Shown here: in pieces, positions 34,013 to 42,602 of the stretch
How the letters are laid out: every line of letters begins with the position of its first letter
Position numbering within the stretch: position 1 is the first letter of the stretch
Assembly: GCA_021372055.1 (NCBI GenBank)
Contig: JAJFVB010000039.1
Location: 1-53,280 of the forward strand
Direction of reading: 5' to 3'
Source: Desulfobacteraceae bacterium
GTDB lineage: Bacteria > Desulfobacterota > Syntrophobacteria > Syntrophobacterales > Syntrophobacteraceae
DNA: 53,280 nucleotides
Program-made: the position numbers and the translations under genes
Notes under the pieces: generated by a model
Database searches by the model: none
What the model was told of the DNA's origin: nothing
Seen by the model: the letters and a program-made list of their open reading frames with translations, nothing else

Positions 34013-34564
34013 CTACGCGTTTTTCACATTCCGCGCCACCCCGACCATCGCCGGCCGAAGCAACCTGTCCCGCAGCATGTAGCCTTTCTGAAATTCCTTG
34101 ATCACGCTCATGTCCGGATGTTCCGCACTCTCTTCCTGCATCACGGCCTCATGCCTGTTCGGATCGAAGGGCTGCCCGACGGATTCGAACGCACTGGCTC
34201 CGAATTTGGCGAGTACGTCCAGGAAGCTTTTCAGCGTCATCCGCACTCCATCGAGGAGCGCCTGGCATTTTATGTCTTCCGTCCCGTGGTCGACGGCCCG
34301 TTCGAGATTATCGACAACAGGAATGAGTTCCTTCAATAAACTTTCGTTGGCATAGGCAATGCCTTCGGATTTTTCTCTTTCCAGCCGCTTTCGCGTGTTG
34401 TCGAGTTCCGCCGCCAGACGTAGAACGCGATCCTGTGCCTGTTTGAGTTCCTCATCCTTTTTCGCCAGGACTTCCCGGACATCCTCACTTGCCGATTCCT
34501 CCGGCTCGTTTTCGGCCTGATCCCGGATTTCCTCGTCTTTGTTCCGCGTGCTCTCGCCCGGCAT
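34013..34564 (-). CDS. grpE: Nucleotide exchange factor GrpE
   Basis: This 183-aa protein has a charged, coiled-coil N-terminus (EENEPEESASEDVREVLAKK...LRLAAELDNTRKRLEREK), then the head domain with LIPVVDNLERAVDHG, GVRMTLKSFLDVLAKFG, GQPFDPNRHEAVMQEES and GYMLRDRLLRPAMV, the GrpE signature. It dimerises and ejects ADP from DnaK. It lies between hrcA and dnaK. Confidence 0.96.
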   Translation of the reverse strand: MPGESTRNKDEEIRDQAENEPEESASEDVREVLAKKDEELKQAQDRVLRLAAELDNTRKRLEREKSEGIAYANESLLKELIPVVDNLERAVDHGTEDIKCQALLDGVRMTLKSFLDVLAKFGASAFESVGQPFDPNRHEAVMQEESAEHPDMSVIKEFQKGYMLRDRLLRPAMVGVARNVKNA

Positions 34565-34659
34565 TAAAATTGACCCTCCTTTTCACTCTTTGCAATCCAC
34601 CTCAATATAAGATCATTTCAATTGGAAAAGAGATCCCTTCTTCACTTTATCTTGGCCAC

Positions 34660-35712
34660 TCACTCCTCGTCACTCACCCCGATCACCTGGCTCAGGAACT
34701 TCGCCGTAAATTCGACAACGGGAATGATTCGCGAATAATCCATGCGCAGGGGCCCTATCACTCCCAAAATCCCGAGCGGAGTCTCTCCGGCCCCATAGGG
34801 CGAGGAGATCAGGCTCATCTCCTGGAGCTCGTTCAGGTCGTTTTCCGTACCGAGTATGATCTGAATTCCCGAGGATGCCTTCATCGTCACATCGAGCAAT
34901 CGTATGATACGCGACTTGTCCTCGAAGGCATGCAGGAGCCGCCGCATTCTCTCGACATCGGCAAATTCCGGATTGTCCAGCAGGTTCGACTGCCCCTCGA
35001 TGTATATGTCGCTGTCCTCGATGGTGTTTTGTATGGCGCGTTTTGCCATCTCCAAAGCGCGCGAAAAGAGCGTATCGAAAAGCGCCTTCTCGCCTCGCAT
35101 TTCCTCGAGGATGCGTTCCTTCACGCTCGAGATGGGCACATTCTGCAGCAGCTCGTTGATGTACCTGGAAAACTTGTCGAGCTCCGCCTGGGTGATTTCC
35201 TCCGGCCATTCGATGTGGGTCTGGTGCACGAACCCGGCCTTGGAAATAAGCACCACCATGACATGGTTTGAGCCAAGCCGTATGAATTCGATGTGCTTGA
35301 ACCGCATCACGGTGAACCGGGGCCAAAGCACCACTCCGGCCTGCCTGCAATATTGAGAGAGCATCCTGGAGGTGCGCTGCAGGAGCTCCCGTATATCCTG
35401 GGGCCGGTTTTGCAGTATGTCCCGGATCCTCTCCTTTTCTCCTCTCGCGAGTTGCCTGGACTGCATGATGGAATCCAGATAGAGGCGCAACCCCTTCACA
35501 GTGGGCACACGACCCGCCGACGTATGCGGCTGCAGGAGAAGGCCCATTTCCTCCAGATCGGCCATGACGTTCCGGATTGTCGCCGGACTCACATTCATGA
35601 CGCCGCGCTTGGAGATGGTCCTCGATCCGACCGGCTCGCCCGTCTCGATATAGTCGGTGATTACTGCTTCTAAAACACTTTGATCGCGTTGTGTGAGTTT
35701 GGTCACATCCAC
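34660..35712 (-). CDS. hrcA: Heat-shock repressor HrcA
   Basis: This 350-aa repressor has an N-terminal winged helix (LTQRDQSVLEAVITDYIETG, PVGSRTISKRG, SPATIRNVMADLEEMGLL) and a C-terminal regulatory domain with IILGTENDLNELQEMSLI and GILGVIGPLRMDY. It binds the CIRCE element 14 bp upstream of its own start and depends on chaperones for folding. The ATG at 35712 has a gagggg SD. First gene of hrcA-grpE-dnaK. Confidence 0.97.
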   Translation of the reverse strand: MDVTKLTQRDQSVLEAVITDYIETGEPVGSRTISKRGVMNVSPATIRNVMADLEEMGLLLQPHTSAGRVPTVKGLRLYLDSIMQSRQLARGEKERIRDILQNRPQDIRELLQRTSRMLSQYCRQAGVVLWPRFTVMRFKHIEFIRLGSNHVMVVLISKAGFVHQTHIEWPEEITQAELDKFSRYINELLQNVPISSVKERILEEMRGEKALFDTLFSRALEMAKRAIQNTIEDSDIYIEGQSNLLDNPEFADVERMRRLLHAFEDKSRIIRLLDVTMKASSGIQIILGTENDLNELQEMSLISSPYGAGETPLGILGVIGPLRMDYSRIIPVVEFTAKFLSQVIGVSDEE

Positions 35713-35725
35713 ACCCCTCTATTGG

Positions 35726-35750
35726 TAGCACTCGACACTAAAGAGTGCTA
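35726..35750. promoter_or_regulatory. CIRCE operator
   Basis: TAGCACTC (35726-35733) and GAGTGCTA (35743-35750) are perfect inverted repeats with a 9-bp spacer, the HrcA operator consensus. It lies between the promoter and the hrcA start, showing autoregulated heat-shock control. Confidence 0.97.
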
Positions 35751-35754
35751 GAAA

Positions 35755-35783
35755 AACCTAGTGCTATTCATACCCTTTGTCAA
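35755..35783 (-). promoter_or_regulatory. hrcA promoter
   Basis: On the minus strand TTGACA (35778-35783) and TAGGTT (35755-35760) are 17 bp apart, and the CIRCE operator begins at once downstream, where it would cover the transcription start. Confidence 0.7.
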
Positions 35784-35925
35784 GACCAGAAAAAAAACCC
35801 GATTGTCAGTTTTTGCCCATGAGATTCCGCACCACCGGCATTGTTCACCGGACGGCAATCCACCCCATTGGGGGGGGATGCCGTTATGGGGACGGGGCGA
35901 ATTGGCGGCGAGAGGGTTGGCCGCG

Positions 35926-36870
35926 CTAATCGCGCAGCGCAGCGTTCCTGCGGATGATCGCGGAGGTGCTGTCGTCCTGTTCCCGCCGGGTCTGCAGGAG
36001 AATGACGGAAACAATGACGAGCAGTCCGCCGAGCATTTGAAGAACTTCGAGCGATTCGCCGAGAAAAAAGAAAGCGATAAAACCGGCCGCAATGGGTTCG
36101 AGCGTTGCTGTCACGCTTGCCCGCGTCGACCGTATCAGGCTGATTCCCATGGTGTAGAGGCTGAAGGGGACCGCCGTCCCGAACACCACCACATAGAGGA
36201 TCAGGACCCACTGAAACCCGGTATAGGATGTCCGGAAAGCTTCCAGAGGGGGCGTTGCGATATTCCAGAAAACAGCCGAGAACAGAATGGCGTAGAAGAC
36301 GACCGTCCAGGGATCGTACCTGCGCATTCCCCTTTCTCCGTATATCGCATACCAGGCGTAGAAGAGCCCGGATAGAAGCGCAACGGACATTCCCTTCCAG
36401 TTGAGCCCCAACAGATCGAAATTATAGGCCCCCACCGCGAAATAGCATCCCAGAACGGAAATCCCGACCGCCGCTATGACCGTCCGGGTGATTCTTTCCG
36501 GGGCGATGAAGCCATAGTAGATGGTGATAAAGACGGGGGCAAGGTATTGGAGCAGAACCGCAACCGCAACGCTGATCAGGCTTATCGAATAAAAATAGGT
36601 GAACTGAAGCATCGCCATGCCCGTGATCCCCAACACCGCGAAGTAAAACAGGTCCGAGCGGGCAATCCTGAGCAGGGAAGGGTTTTTGATCAGCAAAAAC
36701 AGGAAAAGAAGAACCGAGGAGAGGGTCACCCGTATCTGGACAATGTGATAGGGGCTCATTCCATCATTGAAAAGGTACTTTCCGGATGTGCCGGAAACGG
36801 CCCACAAAATTGCGGCCGCAATTACGAGCAGATAGCCTTTTCGCGGGACACTCGCCGATTCGCCTTCCAT
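35926..36870 (-). CDS. EamA/DMT-family transporter
   Basis: This 314-aa protein has ten predicted transmembrane helices in two EamA repeats: the first from GYLLVIAAAILWAVSGTSGKY, the second from GLNWKGMSVALLSGLFYAWYAIYG, ending LEPIAAGFIAFFFLGESL, a typical motif. Family members export metabolites, amino acids or nucleotide sugars. Substrate cannot be told from sequence. It stands alone on the minus strand beyond the hrcA control region. Confidence 0.88.
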   Translation of the reverse strand: MEGESASVPRKGYLLVIAAAILWAVSGTSGKYLFNDGMSPYHIVQIRVTLSSVLLFLFLLIKNPSLLRIARSDLFYFAVLGITGMAMLQFTYFYSISLISVAVAVLLQYLAPVFITIYYGFIAPERITRTVIAAVGISVLGCYFAVGAYNFDLLGLNWKGMSVALLSGLFYAWYAIYGERGMRRYDPWTVVFYAILFSAVFWNIATPPLEAFRTSYTGFQWVLILYVVVFGTAVPFSLYTMGISLIRSTRASVTATLEPIAAGFIAFFFLGESLEVLQMLGGLLVIVSVILLQTRREQDDSTSAIIRRNAALRD

Positions 36871-37056
36871 GGAGGAAATTCTCTTTCAATTCAGAATGAT
36901 CCGGAGAACATCCGGAACTCACCGTTTTTCGTGGCGAAGTGGGGTATCTAACACGAAAAGGGCTGCGCAGTGAAGTCAAAAAAAATTTCGACGGGCGCAA
37001 CGGCCGGGCTGCCTCCCGGAACCGCATCGTCCCGAAAAAACGCTCAACGCCCCGGT

Positions 37057-38088
37057 TTACTCAACATCGAGGAGTCCTGCCGCGTTTTTTCCGACGATCG
37101 CTTCCCGCTGCTCCCGGGGATTGCGCTCAAAACACTTGACCCAGTGGCCGGGCCTCCATTCGACAAGACCCGGTACGGCTTTCCCGCATTCGGGGGTCGC
37201 ATCGGGGCATCGGGGCCGGAATATGCACGAGTCGCCGAGCGCGGGAAGAGGGGCTTCCCTGCTCAGGGGGCGCTGTTTCTTCGCGCTCCTCGGGTCGGCT
37301 ACCGGAACGGCGTCGAGCAGAGCCCGGGTATAGGGGTGGCCCGGATTTTCGAACAGTTCCTCCGTTTGGGCGAGTTCGACAAGCTGGCCCAGGTACATGA
37401 CCGCAACGCGGTCGCTTATGTGCCGCACGACGGAAAGATCGTGAGAGATGAAAAGATAGGTCAGATGGAAATCTTCCTGCAGGTCATTCAGGAGGTTAAT
37501 GACCTGGGCCTGAATCGAAACGTCCAGGGCGGAAAGCGGCTCGTCGCAAATCACCAGTTCCGGATGCAGAGCCAACGCGCGGGCGACCCCGATCCGTTGC
37601 CGCTGGCCCCCGCTGAACTCATGGGGATAGCGGTTGCCGTGCTCGGGGCGCAACCCCACCACTTCCATGATCTCCCGCACGCGTTCTTTTCGCTCATCGG
37701 GAGTCCCGATTCCGTGAATGACAAGCCCCTCGCCGATGGTGCGGCCGACGGTCTGCCTCGGGTTCAGCGAGGAGTACGGGTCCTGGAATATGATCTGCAT
37801 TCGCCTGCGAAAATGCTGCATCTTCTCTCCGCCGATTCCGGAGAGGTCTTGGCCGTCAAATATGACCGAGCCCTCCGTCGGCGGCTCCAGACCGAGAATT
37901 ACCCTGCCGAGCGTGGATTTTCCGCATCCGCTCTCGCCGACCAGGCCGAGGGTTTCGCCTCGGCCGATCCGGAAATCCACTCCATCCACAGCCTTCACCT
38001 TTCCCATTTCGCGGCGCAGGAATCCCTTGGTGATCGGATAATGCTTTTTTATGTTCTTTACCTGGAGCAAGACTTCTTTTTCGGGCAA
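37057..38088 (-). CDS. Oligopeptide/dipeptide ABC transporter ATPase (OppF/DppF type)
   Basis: This 343-aa ABC ATPase has Walker [10 protein letters not shown], the Q-loop IFQDPYSSLNPRQTVG, signature SGGQRQRIG, Walker B ELVICDEPLSALD and the H-loop FISHDLSVV. The C-terminal oligopeptide-transporter extension has CIFRPRCPDATPECGKA, whose cysteines bind a 4Fe-4S cluster in this subfamily. It pairs with the OppD-type gene upstream (12-bp gap). The matching permeases and binding protein are not in the window. Confidence 0.93.
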   Translation of the reverse strand: MPEKEVLLQVKNIKKHYPITKGFLRREMGKVKAVDGVDFRIGRGETLGLVGESGCGKSTLGRVILGLEPPTEGSVIFDGQDLSGIGGEKMQHFRRRMQIIFQDPYSSLNPRQTVGRTIGEGLVIHGIGTPDERKERVREIMEVVGLRPEHGNRYPHEFSGGQRQRIGVARALALHPELVICDEPLSALDVSIQAQVINLLNDLQEDFHLTYLFISHDLSVVRHISDRVAVMYLGQLVELAQTEELFENPGHPYTRALLDAVPVADPRSAKKQRPLSREAPLPALGDSCIFRPRCPDATPECGKAVPGLVEWRPGHWVKCFERNPREQREAIVGKNAAGLLDVE

Positions 38089-38100
38089 CGAAGAGTCCTC

Positions 38101-39066
38101 CTAATAAAGCCAGCAACGGACCGGGTGTTTCCCCGGAGGAGAGGCCAGTTCGGGTTCCTCGCGGAAGCAAAGGTCGAAGGAGTAAGGGCACCGCGTGTTG
38201 AACTTGCACCCGGCCGGCAGGTCGAGAAGGCTTGGAACGACACCGGGTATGGCATCGAGCCGCCTCCCCTTGCCCCCCCCCCGACCGGGAATCGAGCGCA
38301 TTAGCCCCTGGGTATAAGGATGCAGGGGATCTTCGAAAAGATCGTCGACCCCGGCATGCTCGACCACGCGGCCCGTGTACATCACCAAAACATGCTCGGC
38401 CATTTCCGCGATGACGCCCAAATCGTGCGTGATCAGAAGCACAGCCATCCCGTGTTCCCGGCGAAGCCGGTTCAGGAGCCCCAGGATCTGTGCCTGGATG
38501 GTCACATCCAGCGCCGTAGTGGGTTCGTCGGCGATAATGAGACGCGGACTGCAGGCGATCGCCATGGCTATCATGACCCGCTGGCGCATGCCGCCGCTCA
38601 TCTGGTGCGGGTAGTCGAGCATTCTGGTCTCGGGCGCCGGAATGCCGACTTGCCCGAGCAGCTCCACGACTTTTTCCGAAGCTTCCTTTCTCGTGATTTT
38701 TCGATGACGCAGCAGGACTTCGGCTATCTGGTCCCCGACGCGGAAGACGGGATTGAGGGAAGTCATGGGTTCCTGAAAGATCATCGAGATAGCGTCACCC
38801 CGCAGGGATTCCATCTCAGTTTCGGGAATATTTAGTAAATCCGTCCCCTTGAAAAGGATCTGTCCGTCGGCGATAATTCCAGGCGGCGGAATGAGCCCCA
38901 AAAGCGAAAGAGCCGTAACGCTCTTGCCGCATCCGGATTCCCCGACTATTCCGAGCACCTCGCCCTCGGAAACGGAAAAGCTGACGGAGTCCACGGCGCG
39001 GGCCGTGCCCGCTTCGGTGAGAAAATAGGTTTTGAGATCTTTTACTTCCAGCAGAACAGAACTCAT
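38101..39066 (-). CDS. Oligopeptide/dipeptide ABC transporter ATPase (OppD/DppD type)
   Basis: This 321-aa ABC ATPase has Walker [10 protein letters not shown], the Q-loop [16 protein letters not shown], signature SGGMRQRVM, Walker [13 protein letters not shown] and the H-loop LITHDLGV. The C-terminal extension [17 protein letters not shown] is the cysteine motif of OppD/DppD. It is the first gene of a two-ATPase unit. In a normal opp/dpp operon the permeases come first, so these ATPases probably serve permeases encoded elsewhere. Upstream lies a non-coding region with CGGTTACGA repeats. Confidence 0.93.
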   Translation of the reverse strand: MSSVLLEVKDLKTYFLTEAGTARAVDSVSFSVSEGEVLGIVGESGCGKSVTALSLLGLIPPPGIIADGQILFKGTDLLNIPETEMESLRGDAISMIFQEPMTSLNPVFRVGDQIAEVLLRHRKITRKEASEKVVELLGQVGIPAPETRMLDYPHQMSGGMRQRVMIAMAIACSPRLIIADEPTTALDVTIQAQILGLLNRLRREHGMAVLLITHDLGVIAEMAEHVLVMYTGRVVEHAGVDDLFEDPLHPYTQGLMRSIPGRGGGKGRRLDAIPGVVPSLLDLPAGCKFNTRCPYSFDLCFREEPELASPPGKHPVRCWLY

Positions 39067-39232
39067 TCATTATCCTCAATGGCATCCCGCCGGAAGCGGG
39101 TCGAGTGCTTCGGTCGGCAACAGACGGGACAAGCCCCGCGGAGCCGGTGCATAGTATACTTACGGCGAGCCCATTTAACAAGTATTCGGATCGATGGCGA
39201 AAAACACCTCCCGAAAGAGACCACGAGACCAC

Positions 39233-39303
39233 CGGTTACGAAAATTTCACACGCACCCGCAGGGTGCACAAATCGTAACCGATGTGCGCAAAAATCGTAA
39301 CCG
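39233..39303. repeat. CGGTTACGA repeats (one inverted, two direct)
   Basis: CGGTTACGA at 39233-39241 and its reverse complement TCGTAACCG at 39273-39281 and 39295-39303 (the latter two 22 bp apart) lie in the roughly 370-bp space between the divergent OppD-type and glycosyltransferase genes. Between them is a short GC hairpin (caccc/gggtg). A repeated operator or a hairpin that can form with either downstream copy is possible. I see no gene in 39067-39438. Confidence 0.4.
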
Positions 39304-39438
39304 TGTAGCCTCAGGATATCCATCGCAACCATTTTTAGCTTAATTATCAGCAGATTAGAGCATGGCATGCTAATTGCCATATGTAAAGCGAACGGTTCCG
39401 GCAATTGGAGCCGACGATTTTTTCTGCGAGGGATGAAA

Positions 39439-42198
39439 ATGTCTAGAACAATGAGCGATGCGGTATCCGATTTTCCATCAGAGGAAGCCGATATCAAGCC
39501 GGAAGTTTCGGAGCCGGCCGTTACCGGCACCGAATCAGCAGTCCAGGACACGGACGACCTTCTCTTACGCCCGGAGTTCAGGCGCAATTCCGGAACAGCC
39601 AAAAAACGGACATTTGCCCGGGACTTGATCCCCATGAACGCAAAGAATCCCGTGCTTCGACAACTTTTCGAAAAGCCGAAAACCACCGGCATTGCAGAGT
39701 TCTACCTCGCCCCTCCGAAGCAGATCGCCGTTGAAGACGGCGTCAGGGTCACGGTTCGCGGGAAGTTCATCTACGTGGGCGAGGAGAAATTCTACATCCG
39801 CGGCGTCACATACGGTCCTTTCCGCCCGGATGAGGAAGGATGCGAGTACCACGACCCGGAAACGGTCGATCGCGATTTCGCCCAGATGGCAGCAAACGGA
39901 ATCAATGCGGTCCGCACTTACACCGTCCCCCCGCGCTGGCTTCTGGATGTGGCGCAGAGGCATAACCTCAGGGTCATGATCGGCCTTCCCTGGGAAGAAC
40001 ATATCGCATTCCTCGAAGACAGAAAAATCCCCGGAGATATCGAACGCCGCGTGCGCGAAGGCGTCAAGGCCTGCGCCGGTCATTCCGCGGTGCTTTGTTT
40101 CACCATCGGCAACGAAATTCCGGCAACGATAGTCCGCTGGTACGGACGCCGCCGCATCGAAGCCTTCCTGGAAAGGCTCTACAAGGCCGTAAAAGACGTC
40201 GATTCGGCCGCCCTGGTAACATACGTAAATTTCCCCACCACGGAATACCTCGAACTCCCGTTCGTCGATTTCATGTCCTTTAACGTTTACCTGGAAACGA
40301 AGGAAAAACTGGAAGGCTATCTGGCCCGCCTGCAAAACCTTGCCGGAGAAAAGCCGCTGGTAATGGCCGAGATCGGCCTCGACAGCATACGCAACGGAGA
40401 GGATCGCCAGGCATCGACTCTCGAATGGCAAATCAGATCGACCTTCGCCGCCGGTTGCGCCGGAATCTTCGTGTTCTCATGGACGGACGAGTGGCACAGG
40501 GGCGGGTTCGACATAGATGACTGGGGATTCGGGATAACCGATCGGGACCGCAACCCCAAGACCGCGCTTTTCAACATCAGCAGGGCTTTCTCCGAGGTGC
40601 CCTTTCCTCCGGACCTGAACTGGCCGGCCATCTCCGTGGCCGTTTGCACCTACAACGGCAGCCGCACCATTAGGGACACCCTGGAAGGGCTTAAGAAGGT
40701 AGACTATCCCAATTTCGAAGTCATCGTCGTCAACGACGGCTCAACCGACCATACCGAGAGCATAGCCAAAGAGTACGGCTTCCGCGTAATTTCCATCCCC
40801 AACGGCGGGCTCAGCAACGCGCGCAATGTCGGAATGCGGGCGGCCAAAGGGGAAATCGTCGCCTATATCGACGACGACGCCATCCCCGATCCGCAGTGGC
40901 TCACCTATCTTGCCGCAACTTTCCTGACGACCGATCATGTCGGAGTCGGAGGACCGAACATACCGCCCGCCGATGACGGCCCGATCGCCGAATGCGTCGC
41001 GAATTCTCCGGGCGGCCCCGTTCACGTGCTCCTAACCGACGAAATGGCCGAACACATTCCGGGCTGCAACATGGCTTTCCGCAAAGCGGCCCTTGAAGCC
41101 ATCGACGGCTGCGACGCCACGTTCCGGATCGCCGGAGACGATGTGGACCTCTGCTGGAGACTGCAGCAGCAGGGCTGGACACTCGGGTTCAACCCTGCCG
41201 CGATGGTCTGGCACCACCGCCGCAACTCGGTCAAGACCTACTGGAAGCAGCAGCTCAATTACGGAAAAGCCGAGGGCTACCTCGAACGCAAGTGGCCCGA
41301 AAAATACAACGCCGCAGGACATGTTCCCTGGGCGGGCAGGCTCTATTTCAAGGGTTTCGAGCAGCTTCTCGGATGTTTCAGGGGCAGGATATACCAGGGC
41401 ACATGGGGCAGCGCGCTCTTCCAGTCCATCTATCAGCCCGCGCCCAGCCTTTTCTGGTCCCTGCCGCTGATGCCCGAGTGGTACGTCATAATAGCCGCGC
41501 TCGGTATTTTCTCGCTGCTCGGCCTGGAATGGACGCCGCTGCTCTTCGCGACGCCTCTTTTCCTCGCCGCGCTCGCCCTGCCCGTGGTGCATGCCGTTTC
41601 CTGCGCCATGAGGCTGCCTTTCCTCAACCTGAGCAGGTCTGAGCGGATCAAGATGCGGGCGCTCACCGCCGCTTTGCACCTGATGCAGCCCCTTGCGCGG
41701 CTGACCGGGCGCATCAAGCTGGGTCTCACCCCCTGGCGCAAATGCGGCCTTGCCTCCAGCCTGGCGCACCCGCTGCCCTGGCCCAAGACCTTCACGCTCT
41801 GGAGCGAGCAGTGGAAGTCCCCGATTACCTGGCTCGAATCGATCGAAGACGGCATAAAGACCCTGAAGATGGTCGTTCTGCGCGGCGGCGACTATGACCG
41901 GTGGGACCTCGAACTCAGAGGCGGTCTGCTCGGATCGGTGCGGGTGCTCATGGCCGTCGAGGAGCACGGGGGCGGCAAGCAGTTCATCCGGGTGAAGAGT
42001 TGGCCCCGGTGCACCCCCGCGGGAATATTCCTGACCCTGCTCTTTGCCGGGCTGGGCGCGGCCGCGGCGGCCGCACAGGCATGGGTCGCCTGCGGCATGC
42101 TCAACGGCATAGCCATAGCCTTCATGATATGGGTCATCATCGAGTGTTCGTCGGCAATGGCCACGATGGTCTCGGTTTTCCGGGAAAAGAAAGAATAG
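39439..42198 (+). CDS. Glycoside hydrolase-glycosyltransferase 2 fusion, membrane protein
   Basis: This protein has 919 aa from the ATG at 39439 (SD gaggg). Residues about 90-385 form a TIM-barrel glycosidase-like domain: FYIRGVTYGPF, acid/base-type TIGNEIP (Glu near 226), nucleophile-type MAEIGLDS (Glu near 311), FSWTDEWHRGG. Residues about 395-640 are a GT-A family 2 glycosyltransferase: ISVAVCTYNGS, VVNDGSTD, YIDDDAIPDP, GCNMAFRK, with a GDDVDLCWRLQ motif. The C-terminal part has hydrophobic segments (about 690-760 and 860-905) that anchor it in the membrane. It should polymerise a polysaccharide and perhaps trim it. An exopolysaccharide role is likely; the substrate is unknown. A strong terminator follows. 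Confidence 0.85.
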   Translation: MSRTMSDAVSDFPSEEADIKPEVSEPAVTGTESAVQDTDDLLLRPEFRRNSGTAKKRTFARDLIPMNAKNPVLRQLFEKPKTTGIAEFYLAPPKQIAVEDGVRVTVRGKFIYVGEEKFYIRGVTYGPFRPDEEGCEYHDPETVDRDFAQMAANGINAVRTYTVPPRWLLDVAQRHNLRVMIGLPWEEHIAFLEDRKIPGDIERRVREGVKACAGHSAVLCFTIGNEIPATIVRWYGRRRIEAFLERLYKAVKDVDSAALVTYVNFPTTEYLELPFVDFMSFNVYLETKEKLEGYLARLQNLAGEKPLVMAEIGLDSIRNGEDRQASTLEWQIRSTFAAGCAGIFVFSWTDEWHRGGFDIDDWGFGITDRDRNPKTALFNISRAFSEVPFPPDLNWPAISVAVCTYNGSRTIRDTLEGLKKVDYPNFEVIVVNDGSTDHTESIAKEYGFRVISIPNGGLSNARNVGMRAAKGEIVAYIDDDAIPDPQWLTYLAATFLTTDHVGVGGPNIPPADDGPIAECVANSPGGPVHVLLTDEMAEHIPGCNMAFRKAALEAIDGCDATFRIAGDDVDLCWRLQQQGWTLGFNPAAMVWHHRRNSVKTYWKQQLNYGKAEGYLERKWPEKYNAAGHVPWAGRLYFKGFEQLLGCFRGRIYQGTWGSALFQSIYQPAPSLFWSLPLMPEWYVIIAALGIFSLLGLEWTPLLFATPLFLAALALPVVHAVSCAMRLPFLNLSRSERIKMRALTAALHLMQPLARLTGRIKLGLTPWRKCGLASSLAHPLPWPKTFTLWSEQWKSPITWLESIEDGIKTLKMVVLRGGDYDRWDLELRGGLLGSVRVLMAVEEHGGGKQFIRVKSWPRCTPAGIFLTLLFAGLGAAAAAAQAWVACGMLNGIAIAFMIWVIIECSSAMATMVSVFREKKE

Positions 42199-42225
42199 AT
42201 TCACGCTTGGTTCGTTCATGAATTG

Positions 42226-42254
42226 AAAAGGGGGACTTCGGTCCTCCTTTTTTT
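42226..42254 (+). terminator. Terminator of the glycosyltransferase gene
   Basis: aaaaggggGAC-ttcg-GTCctccttt pairs around a UUCG tetraloop and runs into a seven-T tract (42248-42254), 28 bp after the stop. Confidence 0.85.
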
Positions 42255-42602
42255 GTCCGGACACCAACGCAAAAGTTTGTTGAGCCCTTCCTCGGGATAT
42301 GTCAATAAAGACTGACGATACGAATGACGGCTCACTGCTCGACCCAATTCTTGTTTCCAGTTAATGCGCGGGCGAAAAGCCCAACAATTCAGAACCACTT
42401 CGCGGCTCACTGCAAACCCGCGGCAAAGTTGTCACGGCCGCTCGCCGGCGGTACGGCGAATGCTCGGGGGGCGCGCGCATATGCATGAGTCGAATTGAAG
42501 GGGCGGGGCAAAACTTCCCCTATTTCGATCAGGGCCTTTGGGTCCGCACATCCCGCTTTGCCGTCCCGCGCGAGGGCGGCTGCACGCTCCGGAAAAGAGG
42601 CA
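42255..42602. other. Intergenic region upstream of the acyl-CoA ligase gene
   Basis: These 348 bases hold no gene or structure I can support. The long frames that enter here from the ligase gene lack family residues before 42603. Confidence 0.4.

Noticed and set aside
31932..34082. 716-codon open frame opposite dnaK
   Set aside because: Shadow of dnaK caused by codon bias; the protein is Arg/His-rich without family features.
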